Shown piece by piece: positions 21,369-32,309 of a stretch of 64,000 nucleotides of DNA. This DNA is from Rhyacophila brunnea. Lineage: Eukaryota; Arthropoda; Insecta; Trichoptera; Rhyacophilidae. Position 1 is the stretch's first letter. Each line of letters begins with the position of its first letter. Below the pieces are notes generated by a model that searched no databases, was not told the DNA's origin, and saw only the letters and a list, made by a program, of their open reading frames with translations. The stretch spans positions 62,001 through 126,000 of the forward strand of contig JAGYXB010000687.1 of NCBI GenBank assembly GCA_022495005.1, given 5' to 3'. Position numbers and translations under genes: made by a program.

Positions 21369-21587
21369 CCACGATGGCCGAGCGGCTTAAGCGTCGGCCT
21401 ATAACGACGTGGGTCCCAGGTTCGAATCCTGGGCCTGGCAAACACACAAATTGTTTTTCAATCCGTTTTCGAGTCAGAGTATGGACATAATAAGTTTAGC
21501 AGGTAGCTACCATCTATTTTTCGTATAAACAAAAAATCTTTTCCACTCTGTGGAGGCCCATATTAGGATCGCCCGATCGGACATGGT
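21369..21587 (+). mobile_element. tRNA-derived SINE, copy 1
   Basis: The head holds box A (TGGCCGAGCGGCTTAAGCG) and box B (GGTTCGAATCC), in the style of leucine or serine tRNAs, but no acceptor stem. The body has TTGTTTTTCAAT, GAGTCAGAGTATGGA and a 3' stem-loop (CCACTCTGTGG). It ends at GGACATGGT. The same body occurs four more times in the window. Confidence 0.8.
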
Positions 21588-21695
21588 AAAAAAAATGTTT
21601 TATTTAATTATGAATATACATAAGATTTAAGAATGTCAGATTCTTTATTATAGAAAATAATTAACGTTCAAAAATCTGAGAAACATTTTTTTCCA

Positions 21696-21912
21696 ACCAT
21701 GTCCGATCCTAATAAGATCATATGGGCCTTTACAGAGTGGAGGTTTGTGTGAACAGTTTTTTTTGTTTTTACGAGAAATGGATGTCAGTCACTTGCTCAA
21801 CATATTAGGTCCATACTCTGACTTATACACAAATTGAAAAACAATATGTGTACTTGACAGACCCAGGATTCAAACCTGGGACCCACGACGCCGTAGGCCA
21901 ACGCGGTGTGGG
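21696..21912 (-). mobile_element. tRNA-derived SINE, copy 2
   Basis: Same family as the copy at 21369-21587 but inverted and 108 bp away, so the two form a 540-bp imperfect inverted repeat. Box B reads CAGGTTTGAATCC and box A is damaged. Confidence 0.8.
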
Positions 21913-22763
21913 AGAAACATGCATATAAGAAAAAATCCTAGAAAAATGTTGTACCTGATAGGACCAAAACTTGCACTTTTTTCTTTGGTTTATTTCTAAT
22001 TCGTATATTTCTTAAGTATTTCAAAATTAAATATCTATGTTTTATATAAGTGATTTTTATGGCACTTTATATAGTATATAGTGCAAGAAAATTAAAATTT
22101 GATCTTGTAAATAATATTATTATTAATATCGGTATTATTTTTATTTGTTAATGTAAGCATCACTTCTTAATTACGAAATCATGTAAAGCACGAAGAGCTT
22201 CTCGTAACTAAATATTCGACGATCAATCAAATCGAACGATAGGTACAATGAATAAATACAAAGAAGTTACACTTGATAAGTTCTAAATTACACGAAATAT
22301 ATTGTAATAAGTAATAACCATTGAAGTCTGGTTGAATGAGCACGGAGTAGATTGACATAAATTTCTGCCGCGGCTGGAATAAAAAGAAAATCCATTACTC
22401 AAAACTGTCGGCGGAAAGTTTTTACCAGCTTTACACGTAAGATTAATTAATGGCTTCCGCGGAGGGCGACCCGCCATCTTACTTCGCTTTCGTCAACTTA
22501 TAATATTAATTTATCGAAAGGGGGGATGTTTTCTCGGTATTGTTTTCGGGGTGTGACATTAAAATGTGCTCGGATATTTCGTCAATAAAGTTTACTGGGT
22601 ATTATTAAGCCATTAAATGAAATATCGAAGGTTATTTGTCATGTAACGTTAACTTTATACCCTGGCAAAGACGCGTGAAATTTATATATTAACAAAATCA
22701 CATATTGTAAAAAAAAATTCAATAACATTTTTAACTTTGTAAAGATTTCGACTTCGTAAGAAC
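21913..22763. other. Intergenic, with a GC-rich patch at 22360-22500
   Basis: No gene is recognised. The patch at 22360-22500 (CTGCCGCGGCTGG, TCGGCGGAAAG, GCTTCCGCGGAGGGCGACCCG) stands out from the AT-rich background and is a candidate regulatory element. Confidence 0.3.
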
Positions 22764-22976
22764 CCCGCGATGGTCGCGCAGCTTAAGCGTCGGCATATAG
22801 CGTCGTTGGTCCCAGGTTCGAATCTTGGGTCTGACAAGTACACATATTGTTTTTCAATTTGTGTATGAGTCAGAGTATGGAGCTAATAGGTTGAGCAAGT
22901 GGCCGACATCTATTCCTTATAAAAACCAAATTTGTTGATATAAACCTCCAATCTGTGATTGCCTATTATATGATCG
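22764..22976 (+). mobile_element. tRNA-derived SINE, copy 3
   Basis: The head is CGATGGTCGCGCAGCTTAAG with box B GGTTCGAATC. The body matches the other copies through AAACCTCCAATCTGTG. The 3' end is decayed and abuts an antisense fragment of the repeat described at 50630-50878. Confidence 0.75.
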
Positions 22977-22985
22977 TAAAAAAGA

Positions 22986-23041
22986 TTTATTAATAGTATC
23001 GACCGAAGGTACTTGATGGAATTTGAATTTATTAGAATCTT
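22986..23041 (-). repeat. Fragment of the CGAAAGGCGAAAC repeat family
   Basis: Reverse complement of the 3' part of the repeat at 50630-50878. It shares GATGGAATTTGAATTTATTAGAAT and a preceding ATCGACCGA; only about 56 bp are left. Confidence 0.6.
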
Positions 23042-23466
23042 AAAGATTCTGTTCAAAATAACGTAGATAAGAACTTCAAAGGCTTTTAATTAAAATGTGT
23101 TTTAATCAATGATTCATCCATAAGATGTAAAAATGTAACATTCGTTTGGTTATAAATAACATTAAATATTTGGCTTGATTTATCTGTTTGTCACTTTTTC
23201 TGTAACGCATCATCTGTCTTTCTCTAAAGCACGTAAATGTCCATGCAAAAAAGTGTGTGTCCATAAATAAAGCACCGACATCCTTATCATGCAAGCTGCA
23301 CTTAACCACCAATCAAACTCGCTAAAATACACTGGCTTCATCGAAATAGATACATACCAATCTATATTGGTACCTATGAAAATCGACGCGTTCTTAAACT
23401 ATTATTATCATGTATTTATTTGCTCATGATACTATTGTTAGTTAAAATTGAGAGCATTGACAAATG

Positions 23467-23501
23467 ACAATAATGTTGACATGACATGTCAACATTATTG
23501 T
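23467..23501. repeat. 35-bp perfect palindrome
   Basis: Two 17-bp arms (ACAATAATGTTGACATG and its complement) surround one base. It could form a hairpin or cruciform. It lies about 105 bp left of dispersed repeat copy 2. Confidence 0.75.
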
Positions 23502-23605
23502 GGCACATTGTGGCACGGCCACCTGTAATTTTTCTAGGTAATGACAATGGCGTTAACGCGATAAATCTACAAATAAACAGTAAAATAATAAATATATATT
23601 AAAAT

Positions 23606-24088
23606 AATTACAAGATAAAAAGAACTTTTTACAAACCACATTTTTAAATTTTCTGTTGAATCATATAAACTTGACAATTCTATGTAATAATAAATACTTT
23701 TTTTGTGTACTTGATAGAAATACTGAATAAATATAGAATACTGAAATGTCATTTTGACATTTCAAATTAATTTCCATAGTAACGCACGTATATATTAATA
23801 ATTTTGTTGCTAGGACACCCTTAGCAACCAATAATAGTGTTTTACTATTTACGATTTTTTTCCGAAATAACTTTCCGTACAAAACAGAATTAACTGAAAC
23901 GAATTCAATTCTGCTTAAAGATGGCTAAAAGTATTAAAAGAATGCATTGTCATCGTGTCCTGATATATTCTAAAAGTTTCAAATGTCTAGCTAGTCGGGA
24001 AGTTAGTTAAAATAAGATTTGTATTGGACAAACAAGAAAAAATTTGTACTGGACAAACAATAATACGAGCTAATAAAAACGTGGTAAT
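23606..24088. repeat. Dispersed repeat, copy 2 (about 480 bp)
   Basis: Same sequence and orientation as 3722-4192, with the shared GAAATGTCA/TGACATTTC hairpin. This copy has about 26 bp more (around AACTGAAACGAATTC) than copy 1, where a short AATTC microhomology may have mediated a deletion. Confidence 0.75.
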
Positions 24089-24419
24089 ACGATAAAAATA
24101 GATAAAAAATGTAAATAGGCAAAATAGGAGTTAACATGCCAATATACGAACTATTATAAAGAGAATTAACCCTTGGTAGTATGCTTTAAAAATGATTTCC
24201 ATACAAAAATGTTTAAATAACATTTCTTCTTTACGTTTGATACTTTGTTTCAAAATACCGGTGTTGGCATAAATTTTAAATCCGTACTATATTTATAATA
24301 GACTTATCTGCCATAAAAGATAATCCGGAAAGGGATGCATACACTGTTGAACTTTTAATAGCCGCGAATTCTTGTTTATTGTAATAAGCGTATTCTCACG
24401 TATCAGTAAAACATATTAT
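24089..24419. other. Intergenic, nothing recognised
   Basis: AT-rich, without motif or frame of note. Confidence 0.35.
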
Positions 24420-24990
24420 ATATACGGCAGTAAAAGCCATGAAGCAACGTTACTGCAGCCGCCGTTAAGTGCGGAAAAATAAAACCGTAGAATGCGACAA
24501 CTTTATAGATGTGGCGGGATTTAGCGATGCGAATATGAAAAAGAAAAATAAAAAAATAACGTGTAAAAACGACAATATAAAAAAAAAGAAGTCACTCGCC
24601 GAGACGATACGGCGGCAGTAAACCAAAGTTTGCCTATATAACTTTCCGTGATCATCGGATCCCTTTGTTTTATGTAGATTTTTAAACCGTAAAAGTCGAA
24701 CCGTGCGAATGAATACATCCCCTGGATACAACTAAAACAAACTTCATCAAAAATAATCATGCATATGTTGCGAAAGTTTTCGCCGGCCGTAAAGCCGGGA
24801 TAACCTTTTTTTGTTCAAGGTTAGGACACGCTGGCCCTTGAAACTTTCTATTGAAGAAAAAAGGAAGAAACTACTTACATGATTCAACAAAGCTGCTTCG
24901 AAATGTTGCGTTCTCTTTTTGTTCACAAGATAATGATTCGATATTGGTTTTATTATCGCTATAGGTATACTTTCGGTCAATACCATAAAC
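24420..24990. other. GC-richer single-copy stretch, candidate regulatory region
   Basis: Contains several complex words (GCAGCCGCCGTTAAGTGCGG, ATAACTTTCCGTGATCATCGG, CCTTTGTTTTATG, AAGTTTTCGCCGGCCG) unlike the AT-rich flanks. Minus-strand frames of 79-88 codons here lack domain signals. A conserved enhancer is one explanation; no motif proves it. Confidence 0.3.
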
Positions 24991-25149
24991 CTGTGTTATT
25001 AGTATTACAAACTCTTACATGAAATAAATAAAAACAATGTATCATTATATAATTTATTACACAACTCATTAAATAATATATTACATAAAACATATATGAT
25101 TTTTTTCAGATCAGTTTATTAGTCGATATCTATTTCGGTTGTCAAACCA

Positions 25150-25950
25150 TTATCAAGACCGTGGGGACATCCTGAAACGGGCCCCCGTACCAGGTACTTT
25201 CCCACAGATCTAGGATGATGAGGCGCCGGGACAACTGGGCGCCACGCAATCGAATGAAATTCGAAAATAAATAGAAATTTAATATTATTATTTATATTTA
25301 AATTATTATATTAGTATTTAATACTTGTGAGAATTTAAATATGAACAAGTAAATAATGATTTAATTGTGCAAATTTTTAAGTTCCAACTTTTTTATATAA
25401 AGCCTCAGGCATAATAATTCTCAATCCGCATTAAAAAACGTGACGTTAAGATAAAAATGAATTAAAAATACTAAGTAGTAAATAAATGTCTCGTCTACTT
25501 TCTGTATAAAATCGTAACGAACGTCTATTTATTTCATTCAACAGTGCGGCGCCCAATTGTCCTGGCGTCCAGTTGTTACAGTCACTTTCTCACCCCGCCA
25601 TACCAACCCTAAGGATAAAGGAAGTGTGATGCTCTACAGTGGCGTTTTCCAAATGGTGTTCGGGGTAAAATTAATTAAGGGCATTCAGTGTAGTCTTAGC
25701 CATTTTATATGTTTTTAATACATACACTTGAATTATTGAGTATCGCGTATAGATACACAAAAATTGCATCCTACAAACCCATATTTTAATATTCTTGAAA
25801 TAAAGTATCTATTTTTTTACTATTATAGCAAATTTGTGATGTGCGTAGCTCACTTATCTGGTCGACCCGTCGGGCCCCCAGACTAGAGCCCTGTCAGCCT
25901 CTCTCTTACGGGACCATGATCAAGAATACGACGATTTGTCTGAAGTCCTC
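25150..25950 (-). mobile_element. hAT copy, antisense, interrupted by a MITE
   Basis: The reverse complement matches the non-autonomous hAT of 15962-16677. GAGGCTGACAGGGCTCTAG, GGGGGCCCGACGGGTCGACC and AGATAAGTGAG align with its middle, and CTTTATCCTTAGGGTTGG and GGGGGCCCGTTTCAGG align with its right part. Between the last two lies the 350-bp insert at 25220-25569. No terminal repeats are visible, so both ends are lost. Confidence 0.65.
25220..25569. mobile_element. MITE inserted in the hAT copy
   Basis: The imperfect terminal inverted repeats (GGCGCCGGGACAACTGGG at the left, CCCAATTGTCCTGGCGTC at the right) extend about 45 bp inward through TGAAAT and AAATAGA. The interior is about 70-80% A+T. 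No clear target duplication is seen. Confidence 0.6.
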
Positions 25951-28789
25951 TCTCCTCCCTCTCGTTTTCTCTAACATTTAGGACAAATCCCGAATATATA
26001 ATACTTCGGAAACCATATTAGGTAGTGATAAGTATGGGTTTACGGAGGGTGTTGATTTACACTATTCCACTCATTAAAAACACCGATTCAGGGACATTAA
26101 GTAAGTATATTTCGCTTGACGATAAACAATTAATTGTTAATAACATTTTTAAAGGCGCGCTGTGGCGCGAAAAAGGTAGCGAATCGTATTTGGAGGAGAC
26201 GTAAGGGCTGAAGGGTAGGTAGCCGACTGGCCGTACCTACCCTCGACCCCTCGTTTGCCTAGAAACAGATAACGGTAACGTACTTTTTGTTTGTTTCGCT
26301 GTGCATCATCGTTTAGCCTTGACTCATTTACAGTTACAATAATATTATCATTATATTCTCAACTCTGTCGATTGGAGGATTGTTGATGGGGGATTTAGGC
26401 ATTATGATATTTGGTAACAGTAGGTACACTAATTAAATTTACTTGTAATAAGATATTACATATTATATTATGATTGACTATGATAGTTTCTTTATTTGTT
26501 AATAATTAAATTAAAAATCTTATTAGGTACAGAAAATTGTCAAATTGAACTCAACTAACAGTAATAACTTACTATTTAATGGTGAATTTAATACTAAATT
26601 TATTAAGAGCGTACTTCAGTGAAACGGCAAATTATTTTCAACAGTAGTTTTCTAACAATAGGTGCGACGAAATTTCTCACTAGTCACCACCAATCGGACA
26701 CCAACAGCCGAGGTGTCCGCACGTTGATTTGTTTTGTCATGGCGTCAGATGAAAATTTTCTTAAATCGTGTAAAGATGACTAAAAAACATAACATTAAAT
26801 GGACGCATGTTGGATTTTTATGATATTTATTTCGTTCGGCTCGCGTCATTTGCACACTCCGCGCATCGTCAAGCCACGATCTTTACAGACCATGCCTCAA
26901 CTGAAGTAAAGACCTTAAAGACGATAAGTAAATTTAAAAAAAGATTTATTTACATTAATCGTGCTATTATTATTATTATCATACTTTTGATAATCTACGA
27001 ATAATAAACCAATCTGATGAGTTTAATATAATTTATATAAGCATGTTGTAAAACGGAATTCTATCAAGTAAATTAAATCAATTAATTCATAATATTTAAA
27101 TGAACTTTCATTATAAGTAAGAAAAATAGAACAATGCCTGGATTAATATACATACATCAGGTCGTAATCAACATAAGTATGACCCGACTGGGAAAAGACC
27201 CTCTGATTGCATAGCAAGAATTTAAAATTATACCACAGGATATAAACATGTCGAATTCAGAATATAAAGCTGCGTACAAAGTGAGCAAACATGGTAGGTT
27301 ACTCTTTACCCAGTACCCGCATAATCACATAAGTTGAACAATTTAATTTCGCCACACGTAGATAAACTGCATAACAGTGGTTCTTTTTAAGAACCGTCTG
27401 ATTCAGTATAGATCAATTATACAATATTATGTCACTAAATTAACCACAAAAACTAGACGTGAATTCTACCCCAATCTGTGAAAAAGGAGTCCCGGCATAG
27501 GGGTGGTGCCGGCTTAATCGCCAAATATTGTGATAACTAGGAAATAGTAAAGTTTTTAGCTATCCAAAGACTAAAAACGACGATAGACCTATACTCCGGG
27601 GACTGGACGTAATGGTAAAGGGCCATTAGACTAACTGTATGTCTAACCAGCGATTTAAGGTACCTAAACGAGAATATATGGCGGAAAAAGTTTTTGGCAG
27701 CCAGGGTCCACCAGGGGCCGGAGTAATAATAATTAAAAACATGAAAGATTGTATTAAGTCCATATGATATAGTTTCCAATGGTGAATAATTTGTGGTGTG
27801 CTTAATTGATGTAATTAATATCTTGAATTTAAATGAGAGCGAACCAAAGGTGGTGCATATAAAATACAGATCATTCTGGGATTTCTCACCAAAATCGCTA
27901 AAATAAGTTCCAGTTAGTTTCTCATTCTCTTAAAAGTTAAAAGTATATTTGAAAGTTAGTACACATGGGGTCCTTTTTTACCTCACGTTTATGTGTTTAG
28001 GCTCTATCTCTGAAGGTTTCCTTTAACATCTTTGGAGGAAATAATATAATTTAACAGTAAGTTAACATAATACCTCGTATGGATTTACTGCTGACAGTAC
28101 GTATTATCGCGGCCATAACAATAAGATACATGTGTAAACACATTACCGTGTAACTTGCATGATTGCATGCATGGATTAAAAAAGTTCACAAGCTTCTGAA
28201 TTGTCACGCAGTAATTAGTACTTGTACGGCGGTGCGCATGTACAGTACAACGATAGTGACGAATCTGTGAGATTAGAGAGGCAGTTAGCACTTTTACGTA
28301 TAAACAGTTATTATCGCGATAGTTTAAAATACACACTATCGGTGCAAATAAATCCATCCACGTGTACAGGCGCTATAATGTTAGTCAACATTTTCCCACA
28401 TTATCAGTTTTAATCTGGTTTTATTCTATTCTATACGACACCGTCAGTGATCCTTTTTAGGGCCAAGGCACAGGTGAAGCAATTGCTAGATACACGGCGC
28501 TGCAATTTACAGTAAATTGATGAAGTGTCACTGCGTGCAGAAGCCACCGTTGTATTCAAACACTACGGCACGTAAAAATCACCAATTTTACATACATCAG
28601 TCGAAACATTCGTTGTTGAAATATGCGCATTAGATATAAAACAATATTATCCTCAAATTAAAGGAATCGTGAAAAAATAGATAAGTATAGGTACTTAATT
28701 TTTCTCTTGGTATTTACCCTAGTTCGGCCCTGCGAGATGACATAAAGATGCATTTATTCAAGTCACTTTAATTAGATAACAAATTATTA
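25951..28789. other. Intergenic, nothing recognised
   Basis: About 2.8 kb with no domain-bearing frame. A GC-rich patch at 26150-26290 contains an inverted repeat GGGTAGGTA..TACCTACCC, and a perfect 17-bp palindrome GGTTCTTTTTAAGAACC lies near 27380. Confidence 0.35.
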
Positions 28790-29600
28790 CATATTATGTA
28801 CTCTATCATGCTCGTCATTGGTATTTGGTTTTGTCACATGTGCATTGCATTTTCTGTGCAAATATTGAACATTGAACTTGCTTGCTACAATGTGCATCGA
28901 CGCGGCGAGGGTTTGCATCAATTCGCTGTAAATTGCAGCGCCGTGTGGCATGCAATTGCTGCACGTGTGCGGTACCTCTTAGCTTTTAGCATACAAGCTA
29001 TTAAGGGAAAGTAGATTAACAAAATTTTGATTTGTGAATTGAAAAATAATTAGAACTCACACGTTAGTTTTCTAACGTGTATTATATTGCATGCAATATA
29101 AAATTAAAGGGAACATTGCACGCTATACTTTCTTAGAGAGTACGCAGCTTACGGTTCGATTTTAAAGGGAAAACGACTGACACTGCAAAAAGAGAATCTC
29201 GTCTAATTAAACAAGAGGCTTCGGGCGTTTGAAATTTTTAAACACAATTAAGAAGATACACAAAGCCACTCACCGGTACTAAAATGTAAGCACTTTAAAC
29301 TTTCATTCCTCACAGATGTATTAATTGCTTTTTTGAACGCAACAAGATCCAAACAACAAACCGCCGGCCAACTCTGGGCAATATCGTATAATGAACACTT
29401 AAAGTTCCGCCGGGAGAGGGAAGGTTTAGGCTTCTATATTTATTCCCCTTTGTTCCGAAGACTCACTTGGAATGCGAAACAAAAAAAAATAAACAAAAAC
29501 AAAACAAATAAATCTAATACGCCTGCGCAAGTAAATTGCGGTAGCGTTAAACGCATTATTGTTCTCCGGGGCTGGCTTAAAAGTTAAGAGAAAGGGCGTA
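28790..29600. other. Candidate regulatory block with two adjacent hairpins
   Basis: Complex, GC-richer sequence that matches no transposon in the window. At 29059-29080 ACACGTTAG and CTAACGTGT form a 9-bp-arm hairpin with a TTTT loop. At 29083-29100 TATATTGCATGCAATATA is a perfect palindrome. Further on, 29350-29480 holds CCGCCGGCCAACTCTGGGC and TTCCGCCGGGAGAGGG. Conserved non-coding DNA is a plausible reading but cannot be proven from one genome. Confidence 0.3.
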
Positions 29601-30221
29601 AAAAATATAACGGCTTATCTAATCCACTCCGTGCAAATGGAAGGTCGTAAATTATTTTTTTTAAACGAGTGTTTTCTTATAACGTGTTCTGGATAATTGC
29701 TTAGTCGCACAGATTCTCAGAATATAATTGGTGAAAGTACATTAAAGCAATTTATTTTATTGGATAAGGATTACCCAACATATACTAATCATAGCCAGCG
29801 TTTGGTATATAATACCATTGAGATAGTATTTATAAGAGACGCTTTCAGCTCTTTTCGGATAGGTTTCATGAGTTTAGTTTGTTTTAATTGGATTCTATCG
29901 TTTTCTCGTCAAATATTATGTGATATTTGGTCCTGACCGAGAATAACCAGTCCCAAATATTCCACACTGAGTTAAAAGCTGCCCCAGCCGTTTCCATTAT
30001 ATTCATGATTATGTCATCACTCGTGATATGTAACCCCATGTATATAAAACTGTCAATATTATCCATGTTCTATCCGTTGCCGATTAGGCAATTTTATAAA
30101 ACATATTATTCAAACTGTTCTATTTATTAACTACCTAATATATTTAATAATTCACACCAGTCAATATATACGTTACATCAAATGCCTTTGGCGATTTTCG
30201 AAATGTATAGTGGTCCCTTCA
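29601..30221. other. Intergenic, nothing recognised
   Basis: AT-rich, with no frame or repeat I can name. Confidence 0.35.
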
Positions 30222-30348
30222 TGTTAATCATCATCATTTCTGGCACTACGACACTTAGCGGACCTTGACCTCTTCCAAAAAGTTTTGGACGATTCAGCGC
30301 CTTTGGACGAGCATTTTGGTCTCCCCCCCGTAGCACAGTTAAGCTATC
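30222..30348 (-). pseudogene. RTE-like LINE tail remnant, part 1
   Basis: On the minus strand the sequence ends in ATGATGATGATT, the tail typical of RTE elements, after GTCAAGGTCCGC and CAAAACTTTTTGGAAG words seen in such tails. It is interrupted by the Harbinger element and probably continues at 31615-31760. Coding signal is weak. Confidence 0.4.
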
Positions 30349-30554
30349 TTAGAGCCGAGCCACACCGGGCGACTCTGGTCTCGAGACCAGTCGCGCGACT
30401 GGTCTTCCTGGGCGATTAACTCGGGCGACTTGCAGGCGACCAGAGAGGCAGCCAATAAATAATAATAATAATGAATGTACGTACCTACGCAAGTATGCAA
30501 AAAATACGTTCTCTCCGCGCGTGGCAACCGGGAGGCAGCAGATAATCCGCTCAC

Positions 30555-30974
30555 CAGTGTTGCCATATCTACTAAAATTTCAGTAGATCTACTGATATTT
30601 TTTGCCAATATACTGAATTTTTGATTTTTTTTCGAAATTCAAGAAATCTACTGATATTTATGTTTCTCCATAATTGTAAGTTTACTGATGATTATTTTAA
30701 TAATAAACTTGAAATGATTTACGCACGATCTTTTTTAATTGTTCAACTTCTAAATTGACGAAGAAAGCATTGTAATTCTACCCAAGAGCGCCATTTTACC
30801 CATTAATATCATCATTGTTTACAATAAATTAATATTATTAGTTATTTTTATCCTTATTAGTCTTAAATTATATCTAATATACTACATTTTCCAAAATCTA
30901 CTGATATTTTATGAAATCTACTGAATTTTTTGTCAAAATCTACTGAAATTTTAAATTTTGACTTGGCAACACTG
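30555..30974. mobile_element. hAT MITE nested in the Harbinger element (420 bp)
   Basis: The ends CAGTGTTGCCA...TGGCAACACTG are flanked by the perfect 8-bp duplication CCGCTCAC (30547-30554 and 30975-30982), as for hAT elements. At least six sub-terminal copies of an (A)AATCTACTGA(A/T)ATTTT motif lie near both ends and probably mark transposase binding. The middle is AT-rich and non-coding. Confidence 0.9.
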
Positions 30975-30989
30975 CCGCTCACTTTTAAG

Positions 30990-31193
30990 ATGGACGTCGA
31001 AGACGTTGCGCTCGTGCTGTATTTGCGGCATAAAAGATTCTTGGAAAAGAAGAAGAAAAAAGGGATCTGGACTCATCCTTTCGTCGCTGCTCGCTTTCTG
31101 TCTGGAGTGTTTATCACGTTGTATGATGATTTAAGAAAATACCTTGGCAAATTCTTCAACTACGTTAGAATTTCGATATCATCATTTAATTAA
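30990..31193 (+). pseudogene. Harbinger transposase (HARBI1-like) N-terminal fragment
   Basis: The frame starts at ATG 30990, 8 bp past the nested element's right duplication. It reads MDVEDVALVLYLRHKR, then WTHPFVAARFLSGVFITLYDDL, then KFFNYVRISISSF and stops. This matches the N-terminus of HARBI1-type transposases (xxWVHPxxxxR...GxFxxLxxxLRxxxxKFFxYFRMSxxxFxxL). The DDE catalytic domain that follows in about 350-residue family members is absent, so this is a 67-codon relic. The partner Myb/SANT-like protein is also absent. Confidence 0.7.
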
Positions 31194-31614
31194 TTATTGA
31201 CTCTGTGCAAGAATGACCTAACCAAACAAGATACTATCCTACGGAAGTCTATACGTCCCATTTGTGTCTCTATAATGAACATATCCGTATCGAACGCCAT
31301 GGCTGATAATGAATGTACACGCAAGTTATGCAAAAAATACGTCCTCTCCGCGGCGTAGCTGCTCGCGACTAATCGCCCAGTGTCGCAGCACTCAATACAT
31401 GACTATAATTTTCATACATCGCTACCGGTCGCCCGACCAGAGAGACTGCGAGACCAGACCGAGCGCATGAACGTGATTTTACTGATCGCCTGACTGTATT
31501 ACTTGCGCGACTACTGGGCGACCAGGTGTGGCATGCTCCATATAACTGCATGCATCGGTCTGGTCTCGGCGACTGGTCTGCCGACCAGAGTCGCCCGGTG
31601 TGGCTCGGCACTTA

Positions 31615-31760
31615 GTTTCGGGTCTTTCGGGTCAGGTCTTCTCCTTCTCTCAGGCGATATATAAGTAGGTGCATAGAATTTCGTACTGGTAACTGTTCCG
31701 GCATGCTATGCACGTGGTCGATCCAGGACAGTCTGCATTTTATATAGGTACCACGTTATA
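31615..31760 (-). pseudogene. RTE-like LINE tail remnant, part 2
   Basis: Sequence after the Harbinger element (TCGGGTCAGGTCTTCTCC, GGCATGCTATGCACGTGG) resembles more upstream parts of an RTE tail read on the minus strand and continues part 1. It is too decayed to translate. Confidence 0.35.
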
Positions 31761-32309
31761 TTTTTCCCCATTAAGGGTATAGTTCTTTTAATTTTTTATA
31801 CCAATATAACACCTATTGGCGAGTTTTATCTAACAATTTATGTCATCACTTGTATTATTTTTGACTGCGAAAAGAGATCTGAGTTTAAAAAAAAAATCAG
31901 TTTCAAAAGCATCGCCACTTACAATTACACCAATTATTATTTGTTAATGTACCTACTATAAAGAACTGGCAAATATTTTTACTTTACTTCCGTTTATTCG
32001 GAGTCCCATATTTGCAGCATCTGATATTGGAGAAATAAATGCATATTTAAATCCTTCTAGGAAGCGGGCAATGCTATTAATAAGTTTGCCAACAAATTAG
32101 GGCCTAATTATTTATAATATATTGAATTTAATTTTTTATCCGACCATTTTAATACAAACGGATTTTATTCGTTTTCTGGTGAAAATACTCTGATAGATAT
32201 TGCGTATAAACATGATTAAATCTGTTCATAGTACACCCAACCATACTTCATTCTTCACGGTGAAAGAAGAATAGAATGAGATAGTAAATAAAAAGGTGAC
32301 GTTATAAGG
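31761..32309. other. Intergenic, nothing recognised
   Basis: AT-rich, without supportable feature. Confidence 0.35.

Larger units (their letters stand above)
30352..31611. mobile_element. PIF/Harbinger element, non-autonomous (1,260 bp)
   Basis: The terminal repeats GAGCCGAGCCACACCGGG...CCCGGTGTGGCTCGGCAC are flanked by TTA on both sides (30349-30351 and 31612-31614), the TWA target duplication of PIF/Harbinger. The repeats continue inward for more than 40 bp (GCGACTCTGGTC). Sub-terminal GGCGAC and GACCAG words recur, including a 22-bp perfect palindrome (30384-30405). A short piece of transposase remains at 30990-31193. A direct repeat of about 48 bp (30468-30520 and 31307-31353) flanks the remaining core. 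An hAT MITE is nested inside. Confidence 0.88.

Noticed and set aside
21371..21441. Possible functional leucine or serine tRNA
   Set aside because: Boxes A and B are intact but there is no acceptor stem or long variable arm, and the same head with the same non-tRNA body recurs several times in the window, so it is a SINE.
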